A stretch of 16,711 bases of DNA from JBKPDV01 sp046728075. GTDB taxonomy: Bacteria > Acidobacteriota > Thermoanaerobaculia > UBA5066 > Gp7-AA6. Under the pieces are notes generated by a model. The model searched no databases. It worked only from the letters and a program-made list of their open reading frames with translations, and was not told where the DNA came from. Positions within the stretch are counted from its first letter, which is position 1, and the number at the start of each line of letters is the position of its first letter. The position numbers and the translations under genes were made by a program. This document shows positions 1 to 6,941 of the stretch, in pieces. The stretch is taken from contig JBKPDV010000008.1 in NCBI GenBank assembly GCA_046728075.1, forward strand, positions 1 to 16,711, in the 5' to 3' direction.

Positions 1-1
1 C

Positions 2-805
2 GCGAAGGCCGTCGAGCAATGGCGCGCGCTGGTGGGGAGCGCCCGCACAGCGATGGATATCACTGTTGCGAGTCCGCTCAACCGGGCCGTGGACGACTTC
101 GGATTCTTCGATTCCATCATTCTCGCGCGCCCCTACCGCGCCGTGCTCGACTTGGCCGGAGCGCCGCCGCGCATGAACGAACAAAATCTCGATGGCAGTG
201 CTTTCAACGCGCGAGCCCTGGCGTACGGAGCCGTGGCCTGGGTGATTACCTGGCAAGCGCGCCCCGATCTCGAAGCTGAGCCGGGCGCTTCGAGCCCGCG
301 GGTTTTTCGAATCTCTGATCCTGCTCCGCGCGCCGCGTTCGTTCCTCTCCGGGACACGCTCTTCGTGAACGAGGCCGAGTTGCACCGCCGATTGCGCGAT
401 CCCGGGCAGGACGTCCGGCACGCGCTCTTGCTGCCCGCGGACAGCGCTCGTCCCGAGCCTGAGGCGTCCGTTGGCGGCGAAGCGGCGGTACGCTACGCCC
501 GGCCGTCGAGTGACGAAATCGCGGTCGCCGTCCGCGTGCCGGAGCCGGGCTTCGTGAGGGTGGTCGAGTCCTGGGACCCGGGGTGGTCGGCGACGCTTGA
601 TGGCGCGCCGATCGCGACCACTCGCGCCGAGGACGCGGTGCTCGCCGTGCCGGTCCCACGCGGTGCGCACGCACTGTTGCTGCGGTTCGCGACGCCCGGT
701 GTCTGGACAGGCGCGGCCATCTCGGTCGTGTCGTTGGCTCTGCTCGGGCTTCTGCTCAGTCGGATTTCACCTTCGGCCCCGGAATCCCGCCGTCTCGAGA
801 CCTGA
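2..805 (+). CDS. YfhO-like membrane protein, C-terminal part (5' end outside window)
   Basis: The frame is open from the first full codon of the window, so the gene is cut at its 5' end; about 267 residues are visible. The visible part resembles the C-terminal region of YfhO-family proteins, large polytopic membrane proteins thought to act in glycosyl transfer or glycolipid and teichoic acid modification. Supporting signs are a segment ending in an AWVIT-type strand, a following region with PRAAFV, and a beta-rich module with the motif ESWDPGWSATLDG, then a VPVPRGAHAL strand. After this comes one hydrophobic helix (about bases 710-765) and a short polar tail, as in YfhO proteins. The role is inferred from the family; the upstream transmembrane domain, which would settle it, is not in the window. 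It is convergent with the AAA ATPase gene, 109 nt away. Confidence 0.7.
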   Translation, partial: AKAVEQWRALVGSARTAMDITVASPLNRAVDDFGFFDSIILARPYRAVLDLAGAPPRMNEQNLDGSAFNARALAYGAVAWVITWQARPDLEAEPGASSPRVFRISDPAPRAAFVPLRDTLFVNEAELHRRLRDPGQDVRHALLLPADSARPEPEASVGGEAAVRYARPSSDEIAVAVRVPEPGFVRVVESWDPGWSATLDGAPIATTRAEDAVLAVPVPRGAHALLLRFATPGVWTGAAISVVSLALLGLLLSRISPSAPESRRLET

Positions 806-914
806 GGCCGCGAGATCCCTCGCCGTCGCGAGATGGGGAGCTTTGTTGCGCAGACGCGTCCGAAGCAAAGACCACGCTGTTCGGAAGACACCCAGAGAGG
901 CTTCGCGCTGGATA
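806..914. other. Short convergent gap without recognisable element
   Basis: This 109-nt gap separates the 3' ends of the YfhO-like gene and the AAA ATPase gene. I see only weak dyads (for example CTCGC/GCGAG near 818-831 and CCGAA/TTCGG near 870-893) and no U-tract. It is the only gap larger than 40 nt in the window that lacks a heptamer-periodic inverted repeat. Confidence 0.5.
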
Positions 915-2420
915 TCAGTTCTTGCTCGCGTTCAGCGCCCGGTCGTGCGCCCAGCTCTTGATCGCCTTGATCTGCTCCTCCATCGTGATGGAAAGAGGCA
1001 CGGTCGAGGAGATCATGCGATGGAGGTCGTCTTCCGTCAGGCCCCGCTTCTCCGAATATGCGTCGATCATCCCCGAGACAACGACCTGCTCGATCTCGGC
1101 GCCGTTCCATCCCTTGGTGGCCTTGGCGAGGAAGACCAGATCGAAGCGCGCGGGGTCCGCGCGATTCTTCCTCAGATGGATTCCGAAGATCTGCTTGCGT
1201 TCTTCCTCGTTGGGAAGGTCCACGAAGAAGACCTGATCGAAGCGTCCCTTGCGGATGACCTCCGCGGGCAGGAGCTGGATCCGGTTGGCCGTGGCCGCGA
1301 CGAAAACGAGCGCGCTCTTCTCCTGCATCCAGGTCAGAAAGCCGGAAAAGATTCGGGACATCGCGGCGTCTCCGCCTTCCCGGTAACCGCCGACCCCCAT
1401 CTCGATTTCGTCGATCCAGAGGACCGCGGGCGCCACCGCTTCGACGCCGCGCAGCGCCCGGAGAAACGTGCTTTCGGGGTTATCCGTTCCGAAGACGGCG
1501 TTCATGTCCAGGCGAAAGAGAGGAAGGTTCCAGAGGCTCGAAATCGTCTTGACGCAGAGGCTCTTGCCGCAGCCGGAGATCCCCATGAGGAGGAGCCCTT
1601 TGGGAATCGGAATCCCCGCGTCGAGGGCTTCCTTGGAGAAAAGGGCCTTGCGCTTCCGGAGCCAGGTCTTCAAGGTCTCGTAGCCACCAATGTCTTCGAT
1701 GGTGAAGCGCGGGGGGACGAATTCCAGGACCCCCTCCTTCTTCGACATTTGCTCCTTTTCGGCGAGGATCTCGGAGAAGGCCGCGTCGTCGAAGGTTTTT
1801 CGCTGGGCGAAGACCTTGGTCACGAGATGACCGATCTCGTCGGCTGTGAGCCCCCGCATCGCCATGGCAAGCCTCTTGACCGCGGGATCGTCGAGTCCCT
1901 CAATCGAAGACCGGCGGCGAGTCATGGCGTCGATGATGCGCACGATCTCCCCCTCGTCGGGGAGCTCGTACTCGATGAGATAGATCTCCTTCTTCGCGTC
2001 CTCCGGGATGACCATTCGCGGCGACACGAGCAGGACATGGCGCCCGCGATCTTTCAGCCCGCGATAGAGATCGCGCAGACGCCGGACGATCTCCGGACGG
2101 CCGCCGGGCGATGTCGGGAAATCCTTCATGACGTAGAAGCCCTTTCCCGAAGCCTGGAGAATCGCGTCCAGGGCCTTCAACGGATCGCGCGTGTCCGCCA
2201 CGGGAACACCATCGACGAGGAGCCCGTCCACGACCGACCAGCTTCCGAACGGGACCGGCTCCCCGAAAAAGGTCTTCGCCAGATGCTGGACCAATCGCTC
2301 GATGCGCGACTCCTCCCAGGTCTGAATGTGAAGAATCGGGTGTCCGCCGAGGAGGGCTCGACGGATCCTGTCCATCCCCTTCAGAGGGGCGGACACGGCC
2401 GGGGCTACGGCTGTGCTCAT
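915..2420 (-). CDS. Ycf46-like AAA+ ATPase
   Basis: A 501-residue protein with a complete AAA+ module in its second half: Walker A GISGCGKS (280-287), Walker B VLWIDEIE (333-340), sensor 1 ATAN (376-379), the arginine-finger motif RKGRFD (390-395) and a sensor-2 region GWNGAEIEQ (437-445). The wording around RKGRFDQVFFVDLP and the roughly 230-residue N-terminal half match the Ycf46 family, known from plastids and cyanobacteria and also found in other bacteria. The N-terminal half (about 20-215) looks like a degenerate NTPase fold without a P-loop. The family is poorly understood; links to photosynthesis and CO2 use in cyanobacteria cannot apply directly here. Substrate unknown. The ATG has no Shine-Dalgarno sequence, but TACAAT lies 9 nt upstream. 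The gene is divergent from the pentapeptide-repeat gene. Confidence 0.88.
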   Translation of the reverse strand: MSTAVAPAVSAPLKGMDRIRRALLGGHPILHIQTWEESRIERLVQHLAKTFFGEPVPFGSWSVVDGLLVDGVPVADTRDPLKALDAILQASGKGFYVMKDFPTSPGGRPEIVRRLRDLYRGLKDRGRHVLLVSPRMVIPEDAKKEIYLIEYELPDEGEIVRIIDAMTRRRSSIEGLDDPAVKRLAMAMRGLTADEIGHLVTKVFAQRKTFDDAAFSEILAEKEQMSKKEGVLEFVPPRFTIEDIGGYETLKTWLRKRKALFSKEALDAGIPIPKGLLLMGISGCGKSLCVKTISSLWNLPLFRLDMNAVFGTDNPESTFLRALRGVEAVAPAVLWIDEIEMGVGGYREGGDAAMSRIFSGFLTWMQEKSALVFVAATANRIQLLPAEVIRKGRFDQVFFVDLPNEEERKQIFGIHLRKNRADPARFDLVFLAKATKGWNGAEIEQVVVSGMIDAYSEKRGLTEDDLHRMISSTVPLSITMEEQIKAIKSWAHDRALNASKN

Positions 2421-2429
2421 TTTGGAATC

Positions 2430-2435
2430 ATTGTA
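2430..2435 (-). promoter_or_regulatory. -10-like TACAAT before the AAA ATPase gene
   Basis: Reading the minus strand, TACAAT is followed by nine bases and then the ATG at 2420. No purine-rich ribosome-binding site lies between them, and no clear TTGACA-like -35 is seen. The spacing places a transcription start within a few bases of the ATG, so the mRNA would be leaderless or nearly so. The same hexamer at the same distance precedes the divergent gene at 2565. Confidence 0.5.
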
Positions 2436-2445
2436 ACCGCTACAT

Positions 2446-2525
2446 GGAAGACGGGAGACGGGAGACGGGAGACGGAAGCCCGGAATCCTTCTCTTTCGTC
2501 TTCCCGCTCACGTCTTCCGTCTTCC
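2446..2525. repeat. Heptamer-periodic inverted repeat A (unit GGGAGAC)
   Basis: The left arm (2446-2478) consists of GGAAGAC, three copies of GGGAGAC and GGAAG. The right arm (2493-2525) is its inverted, degenerate copy. I count 27 of 33 positions complementary plus three G-U type pairs, around a 14-nt loop. It fills most of the 144-nt gap between the divergent AAA and pentapeptide genes, just upstream of both putative -10 boxes. Unit wording and loop length match element C at 8747-8830. Confidence 0.85.
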
Positions 2526-2549
2526 AGCAACCGCTTTCTGGACTTCCCT

Positions 2550-2555
2550 TACAAT
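2550..2555 (+). promoter_or_regulatory. -10-like TACAAT before the pentapeptide gene
   Basis: TACAAT is followed by CCCCCCGCC (nine bases) and the ATG at 2565. No Shine-Dalgarno sequence is possible in this pyrimidine stretch, which supports a leaderless transcript. It mirrors the arrangement at 2430-2435. No convincing -35 hexamer is visible. Confidence 0.5.
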
Positions 2556-2564
2556 CCCCCCGCC

Positions 2565-4001
2565 ATGGCGAATGTCGAGCATGTTGCCCTGCTGCTTTCG
2601 TCCGACTGGAATTCGTGGCGGCTCCGAAACGCCAACGTGACGCCGGACTTGACGTCCGCCGACCTGTCCGGCAAGGACCTGTCGGACAAGGACCTCAAAC
2701 GGGCGGACCTCACCCGAGCGAACCTCTCGGGCACGACGCTCTCGGGAACGGATTTCACGCGGGCGACGCTCGAGGAGGCCCGGTTTTCCGGCGCTTCGGC
2801 CCCCGGCGCGATCCTGGAGCACTGCCGTCTCGATCAGCTGGATCTTTCCCGAATCTTCTTCGCCGGTGCCCGCTTCCGGCAGTCGTCGCTGCAAGGCTGC
2901 GCTCTGGTGGAGACCAACTTCGCCGGCGCGGACCTCTCGCTCGCCAAGCTCGACGGCGCCGATCTCTCTGGAGCAAATCTGGCGGGCGCCAACCTTTCGG
3001 ATGTCAATTTTCGGGGCGTCAAGACCGCCGGCGCGCAGTTCGATGGGGCGGACCTCACCCGGTCCTTGTTCGAAGGCGTGACCGCGATCCGCGGCTCCTT
3101 CCCCAATGCGAACTTCGAATCCGCTCAGATGAAAACCGCGAACCTGTCGGGCGCCGATCTGCGCCGGGCCAAGTTCCTCAGGGCGAATATGCGCCAGGCG
3201 ATCCTGAACGCCGCCAACTGCGAAGGGGCGGATTTCTCCGAGGCGGACATGGAGCTGGCTTCGGCCGTCGAGGCGAATTTCACCTCGGCTCGCTTCGACA
3301 AGACCAAGCTCCGCAAGATGGAGCTCCGGCGCGCGATCTTCATGGACGCCACCGGCAAGGAGGCGACCTTTGCAGACGCGAAGCTGACGGAGGTGGATCT
3401 GCGCACCGCGAAATTCGAGAGCGCAAACCTGCAGAACGCCGACCTCTCCAAGGTCATTCTGAGCCGCGCGGTTCTGAAACCGTATTCTTTCGCCGGCGCG
3501 CGCTTCGCGGGAGCGGATCTGTCCGAAGCTCAGGGGGAGGGCGCCAACTTCATGAAGGCCGATCTTTCGACGGGAAATTTTCGCCTGGCTCTCTTCAAGC
3601 GGGCGAACTTTTCCGATTGCAGGGCCTTCGACGCCGACCTCTCGGGCACTCTCCTGGTCGGAGCGAATTTTCGAGGAGCCACTCTTCAGGAAGCGGACTT
3701 GCGGTTCGCTCGCGCGATCGGAGCGGACTTCACGGGGGCGACCCTGACCGGCGCCGATATGGCCAACGCGGATTTCTCCGAGGCCATCTTCAAGAAGACC
3801 AAGGTCTGGGGCGCCACGGCCAGGCGCACCAAACCTCCCCGGGGAAAGGGGTTTCTCTTCGCGCTCTCGACGATGTTCTCAAAACAAAAGCAGAAAAAGA
3901 CAAAGGCGGTCGGCGAGAAAGAGAAGCAGCGCTCGAAGAGAATCGCCAAGCTGGAGGCGGAGGCGGACAAGAAGCCGCCGCATTTGACGGGGAAGCGATA
4001 G
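2565..4001 (+). CDS. Pentapeptide-repeat protein with basic C-terminal tail
   Basis: A 478-residue protein, most of it (about residues 28-418) made of A(D/N)LSG-type pentapeptide repeats such as GADLSGANLAGANLS. These are expected to fold as a right-handed quadrilateral beta-helix of roughly 75-80 pentapeptides, unusually long. The N-terminus carries a short WNSWR-containing segment seen before the repeats in other pentapeptide proteins. The repeats end in a lysine-rich tail (about 420-478, including KQKQKKTK and a helix-prone KRIAKLEAEADKK). No signal peptide or membrane segment is seen, so it is probably cytosolic. Function is unknown: some pentapeptide proteins protect gyrase by mimicking DNA, but nothing here proves that. 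The frame stays open far upstream, antisense to the AAA gene; I chose ATG 2565 because the protein family begins there and TACAAT lies 9 nt before it. It is divergent from the AAA gene and its stop lies only 3 nt from that of the convergent DUF4340 gene. Confidence 0.9.
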   Translation: MANVEHVALLLSSDWNSWRLRNANVTPDLTSADLSGKDLSDKDLKRADLTRANLSGTTLSGTDFTRATLEEARFSGASAPGAILEHCRLDQLDLSRIFFAGARFRQSSLQGCALVETNFAGADLSLAKLDGADLSGANLAGANLSDVNFRGVKTAGAQFDGADLTRSLFEGVTAIRGSFPNANFESAQMKTANLSGADLRRAKFLRANMRQAILNAANCEGADFSEADMELASAVEANFTSARFDKTKLRKMELRRAIFMDATGKEATFADAKLTEVDLRTAKFESANLQNADLSKVILSRAVLKPYSFAGARFAGADLSEAQGEGANFMKADLSTGNFRLALFKRANFSDCRAFDADLSGTLLVGANFRGATLQEADLRFARAIGADFTGATLTGADMANADFSEAIFKKTKVWGATARRTKPPRGKGFLFALSTMFSKQKQKKTKAVGEKEKQRSKRIAKLEAEADKKPPHLTGKR

Positions 4002-4004
4002 CTC

Positions 4005-5387
4005 TTACGGCTTCTTTGGGGTCGCTTTCTTGGGGACAGGCGTGGCCTGCAGGGGCACGGCCGCTTTTTGAAACGCGGCCTGGAGATCGGGAGCCGGATC
4101 CTTGACGAGATCGAAGGCGCCCGGCCTGCCTGTCACCGTCGCGCGGGTCTGGACAGAGCCTCCGTAAAAGCGAAGGATCCAGTCATCCGCGGGTCCCTTC
4201 ACCGTGATCGTAGCCGACGGCTCGCGGGAGCCGAGCGCGGCAGCCTCGGCGTCGTCGAGAAATGCCCGGCTCTTGATGTCCGAAATCGCGGAAGACAGGT
4301 CCTGGATGGCGTTCGCGGCGACGGGCTTGCCGGCGGCGGTCCACCCTCCGCTCTTCTGTTCCAAAACAATGCTCGTCCGCCCGAAGACTCCCGAAAGGCT
4401 CGTGACCCGCGCCCGGTCGAACCGCACGAGCCGCGGCTCGCGGAACGCGACCGCTTCTTTGGAGACCTCTTCAGTGATGGAGCTCGGCACGGTGAACACC
4501 TGGGACTCGCGCCGGGCGTAGACAGAGTTTCCATCCGAGCGCGTCGAGCCGAAATCCACGACGGTGCCCGGACCCTTGGCGTCCGACAACGTAATGCGGT
4601 AAAGCGGCGGAGCCAATCCCAGAGACGCAAGCTTTTGTCGCTCCGCGGCGGGGAGAAAGTCCAGCACCTTGAGGCTCGTCAGGTCTCCCATCAACCTCTG
4701 CGTCGCGTCCCCATCGGCCAGATCCGAGAGCGGTTGCGTGATCCACCAGACGCCGTTCTTTTGCGAAAGGCTCAGCCGGCCGCGGCCCCGGTCCACGTCC
4801 AGACGAGCGGCCTCGGTTCCGGATCCTCCGAACACCTCTTTGCTCTTGAACTCGTCCGGGTTTTTCTTGACCGCACCGGCAACGGCCGTGGGAATGAAAA
4901 AGATGCGGTCGGTGCCGGTGACTCGCGCCGCCACCGCGTCCGTGCCCGGAATGTCGATGCCGATCTCCAGCGTCCGCGAAAGGTGCTTCTTCTCCTCCCC
5001 CTCCTCCGTCCACACCACCGTGACCTTGCCCGAAGGGGACTGGAAACCGTAGGACTCCGGCGACGCCTCCGCGGTTTCGTTGCCCGCGCGCCGCAGTCGG
5101 GCCAGCTGCGACGCCACGTCTCCGGCCACGCCGGCATCGGCGGGATACGCTTCGGGCTTGGTCATCTTCCAGGTGTGGGCTCCCTCCTCCGCCGTCTGTT
5201 TCAGCTCGACGGTGAGCCCGGCGTGCTCGAGCCGGATCGTCTCGATGCGGTCCGGAGGAATCTCCCAGACGACATCTCCCTTCTCCTGCCTCTGAGAAGT
5301 CGAGGGCATTTTTCGCTCGAACAGGATGATGAATCCAAAAAGGAGGAGGACGACCGCGGTCAGGACGAGAAGCTTGCGGGGGGACAT
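4005..5387 (-). CDS. DUF4340 protein, membrane-anchored, partner of GldG-like ABC system
   Basis: A 460-residue protein with an N-terminal signal-anchor helix (about 5-23) and a large, probably periplasmic part. I see three related modules (about 72-185, 212-325 and 348-435), each starting with a tryptophan-containing strand, then an alanine- and leucine-rich helix with AD or AN before it, then strands (TWKMTKPEAYPAD; VWWITQPLSDLADGD; GWTAAGKPVAANA). This matches DUF4340, commonly encoded beside GldG-type ABC accessory proteins. It ends in a lysine/proline-rich tail. It is the last gene of the operon, 93 nt after the GldG-like gene; the gap is almost entirely filled by repeat B. No Shine-Dalgarno sequence precedes the ATG. 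Role by context: extracytoplasmic component of the ABC complex; substrate unknown. Confidence 0.85.
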   Translation of the reverse strand: MSPRKLLVLTAVVLLLFGFIILFERKMPSTSQRQEKGDVVWEIPPDRIETIRLEHAGLTVELKQTAEEGAHTWKMTKPEAYPADAGVAGDVASQLARLRRAGNETAEASPESYGFQSPSGKVTVVWTEEGEEKKHLSRTLEIGIDIPGTDAVAARVTGTDRIFFIPTAVAGAVKKNPDEFKSKEVFGGSGTEAARLDVDRGRGRLSLSQKNGVWWITQPLSDLADGDATQRLMGDLTSLKVLDFLPAAERQKLASLGLAPPLYRITLSDAKGPGTVVDFGSTRSDGNSVYARRESQVFTVPSSITEEVSKEAVAFREPRLVRFDRARVTSLSGVFGRTSIVLEQKSGGWTAAGKPVAANAIQDLSSAISDIKSRAFLDDAEAAALGSREPSATITVKGPADDWILRFYGGSVQTRATVTGRPGAFDLVKDPAPDLQAAFQKAAVPLQATPVPKKATPKKP

Positions 5388-5394
5388 CGTTATG

Positions 5395-5479
5395 TAGTTC
5401 TCAGTTTTCAGCTCTCAGTGATCAGTTTTAGTTCTCGGCTGATTGGAACTGAAAACTGATAACTGAAAACTGACGACTA
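5395..5479. repeat. Heptamer-periodic inverted repeat B (unit AGTTTTC)
   Basis: The left arm (5395-5434) reads as AG-phased heptamers AGTTCTC, AGTTTTC, AGCTCTC, AGTGATC, then AGTTTT and AGTTC. The right arm (5446-5479) is the degenerate inverse, with two copies of AACTGAAAACTGA-type sequence. The arms differ in length, so the predicted hairpin has an internal loop. It occupies 85 of the 93 nt between the GldG-like and DUF4340 genes, inside what otherwise looks like one operon. One unit, AGCTCTC, is identical to a unit of element D. Confidence 0.85.
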
Positions 5480-5480
5480 C

Positions 5481-6941
5481 TCAATCCCTTCGCCGGTACC
5501 AGACCCACACGCCCAGAATCACGGCAAAGAGAGGCAGGCCGAGCATCGCGAAAAGGCCCAGACGCGAGACCTGAGACTGAGTCAGACTGAGCGAGGCCTG
5601 CGCGGGGGTCTTCGGCGAGATGCCGACGAGCTTCTCCTCCCCTGCCAGCCAGTGAATCGCGTTCAACAGGAAGCTCGCGTTGCTGCCGTTCGCGATGTTC
5701 CCGTTGGTCGCGAAGCGGGAGTTGCCCACGACCACCAGGCGCGCCGGATGAGCGCCCGCCTTCTTCTCATCCGCCGGCGAAACCGCCATCCCCATCGTGA
5801 CGGGGCCCGCGTTGTCTTTGGAATCCTTCTCGACGCGCCCCTGGCTGACAACTTGTGCGAGGTTGGTTTCTCCCCATCCTTCGGAAGTGGTTTCCATCAG
5901 CATCGACGCGCTCCAGTCAGCGGGAGCAGGCGTTGTCTTGCCCAGCGAGCGGGCGAGCGGAAAAAGCAGCGGCAACCCTTCCGAAGCGAGCGGCCGAACG
6001 ATGGGATGCGTGCCGAAACGATTCACGATCACGGTTTCGGGACCCACCATCGGAGCGGCGTTGGCGGGATCGACAACCAGGTCGTCGTTCAACTTCAGGC
6101 CGTAGCCGGAAAGAAAGTCCTTCAAGCCGAGGTCCGTCGCCGCTGCGCCCGGCGTCGGCAGAACCGGATCAGCGAGCACCAGGATCCGACCCCCGTTCTT
6201 GGCGTACGCGGCGAGCTCTGCTGTTTCGCCGTCGGGCAAAGGCGTCTTGGGTCCCGCGACCACAACAACCGTCGCGTCGGCGGGAACGGCCCCTCTGGCC
6301 GATTGCCAGAGGGCGACCGTGACGTTGTCCCGGGTCAACAGCTGCTTGACCTGCGCGAAGCCCCGTCCGTTCTCGGGCGAATCGAGCGATGGCTCGCCGT
6401 GGCCGGCGGTGAAGTAGACGTGTGTCGCCTTGTTCTCCGTCACGTCGAGGATTGCCGACGTGAACGCTTCCTCCCCCTTGAAGACCTTGATGTCGGTGGG
6501 GCCGCCCAGACCGGCGCTCGCGTAGTCGAACTCGGCCATCTTGTCCTGCTCGACGAACTTCTTCTTCTCGCCCGACCGGAACAGAACCGTTCCGTCGCGC
6601 AACCCGAACTCCCGGGCCAGCGCCTCCGCGCGCGCCGGCTCGCGTCGCGGATCGACGAACTCGACCTGGATTTTCGGCGAAAGGTTCCGATACCGGTTCG
6701 CGAGCTCCGTGACCGGGGCCGACAGGCGGTTGCCCCTGCCGAGGAAAACGGTGATCTGCACTGGCCTGGTCAGGCCCCGGGCGACCTTCTTCGTGGTGTC
6801 GGAGAGGGAGTAGATCTTGGTCCTGGTCCAGTCTCCGCGAGCCCAATGCCGGGAGGAGAGGTAGTTGACTCCAACCAGGATGGCGGCGGCCAACGCGATG
6901 CCCGTGGCGGTGGTGCCCACGCGCGTTCGGCGCAGCGTCAC
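5481..6941 (-). CDS. GldG-like ABC accessory membrane protein
   Basis: A 486-residue protein with a transmembrane helix at each end (about 10-28 and 461-481) and a long extracytoplasmic region, the layout of the GldG / ABC-type uncharacterised transport family (DUF4350-like fold). Recognisable segments are KIYSLSDTTKK (42-52), the strand-loop YFTAGHGEPSLDSPENGRGF (176-195), GGRILVLADP (250-259) and VVVGNSRFATN (403-413). The frame is open further upstream inside the permease gene, but GTG at 6941 is chosen: it overlaps the permease stop by 4 nt (GTGA) and has AAGGAG 5 nt upstream. In Bacteroidetes GldG works with GldA and GldF in gliding and type 9 secretion; outside that phylum the substrate is not known, and gliding should not be assumed. 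Confidence 0.88.
   Translation of the reverse strand: MTLRRTRVGTTATGIALAAAILVGVNYLSSRHWARGDWTRTKIYSLSDTTKKVARGLTRPVQITVFLGRGNRLSAPVTELANRYRNLSPKIQVEFVDPRREPARAEALAREFGLRDGTVLFRSGEKKKFVEQDKMAEFDYASAGLGGPTDIKVFKGEEAFTSAILDVTENKATHVYFTAGHGEPSLDSPENGRGFAQVKQLLTRDNVTVALWQSARGAVPADATVVVVAGPKTPLPDGETAELAAYAKNGGRILVLADPVLPTPGAAATDLGLKDFLSGYGLKLNDDLVVDPANAAPMVGPETVIVNRFGTHPIVRPLASEGLPLLFPLARSLGKTTPAPADWSASMLMETTSEGWGETNLAQVVSQGRVEKDSKDNAGPVTMGMAVSPADEKKAGAHPARLVVVGNSRFATNGNIANGSNASFLLNAIHWLAGEEKLVGISPKTPAQASLSLTQSQVSRLGLFAMLGLPLFAVILGVWVWYRRRD

Noticed and set aside
2446..2525. CRISPR-like array
   Set aside because: Units are 7 nt, directly adjacent, with no spacers, and the arms are inverted relative to each other.
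597..2564. A very long plus-strand open frame running into the pentapeptide gene
   Set aside because: It lies antisense to the AAA ATPase and encodes low-complexity, charge-rich sequence without family features. The open frame follows from high GC; the real gene begins at 2565.
5388..5394. TACATA just before the DUF4340 start as a -10 box
   Set aside because: It is only about 3 nt from the ATG, too close for a transcript that would include the start codon.
4068..5459. 463-codon plus-strand open frame antisense to the DUF4340 gene
   Set aside because: Arginine-rich composition, no recognisable domain, and its end runs into repeat B; it is a shadow of the DUF4340 gene.
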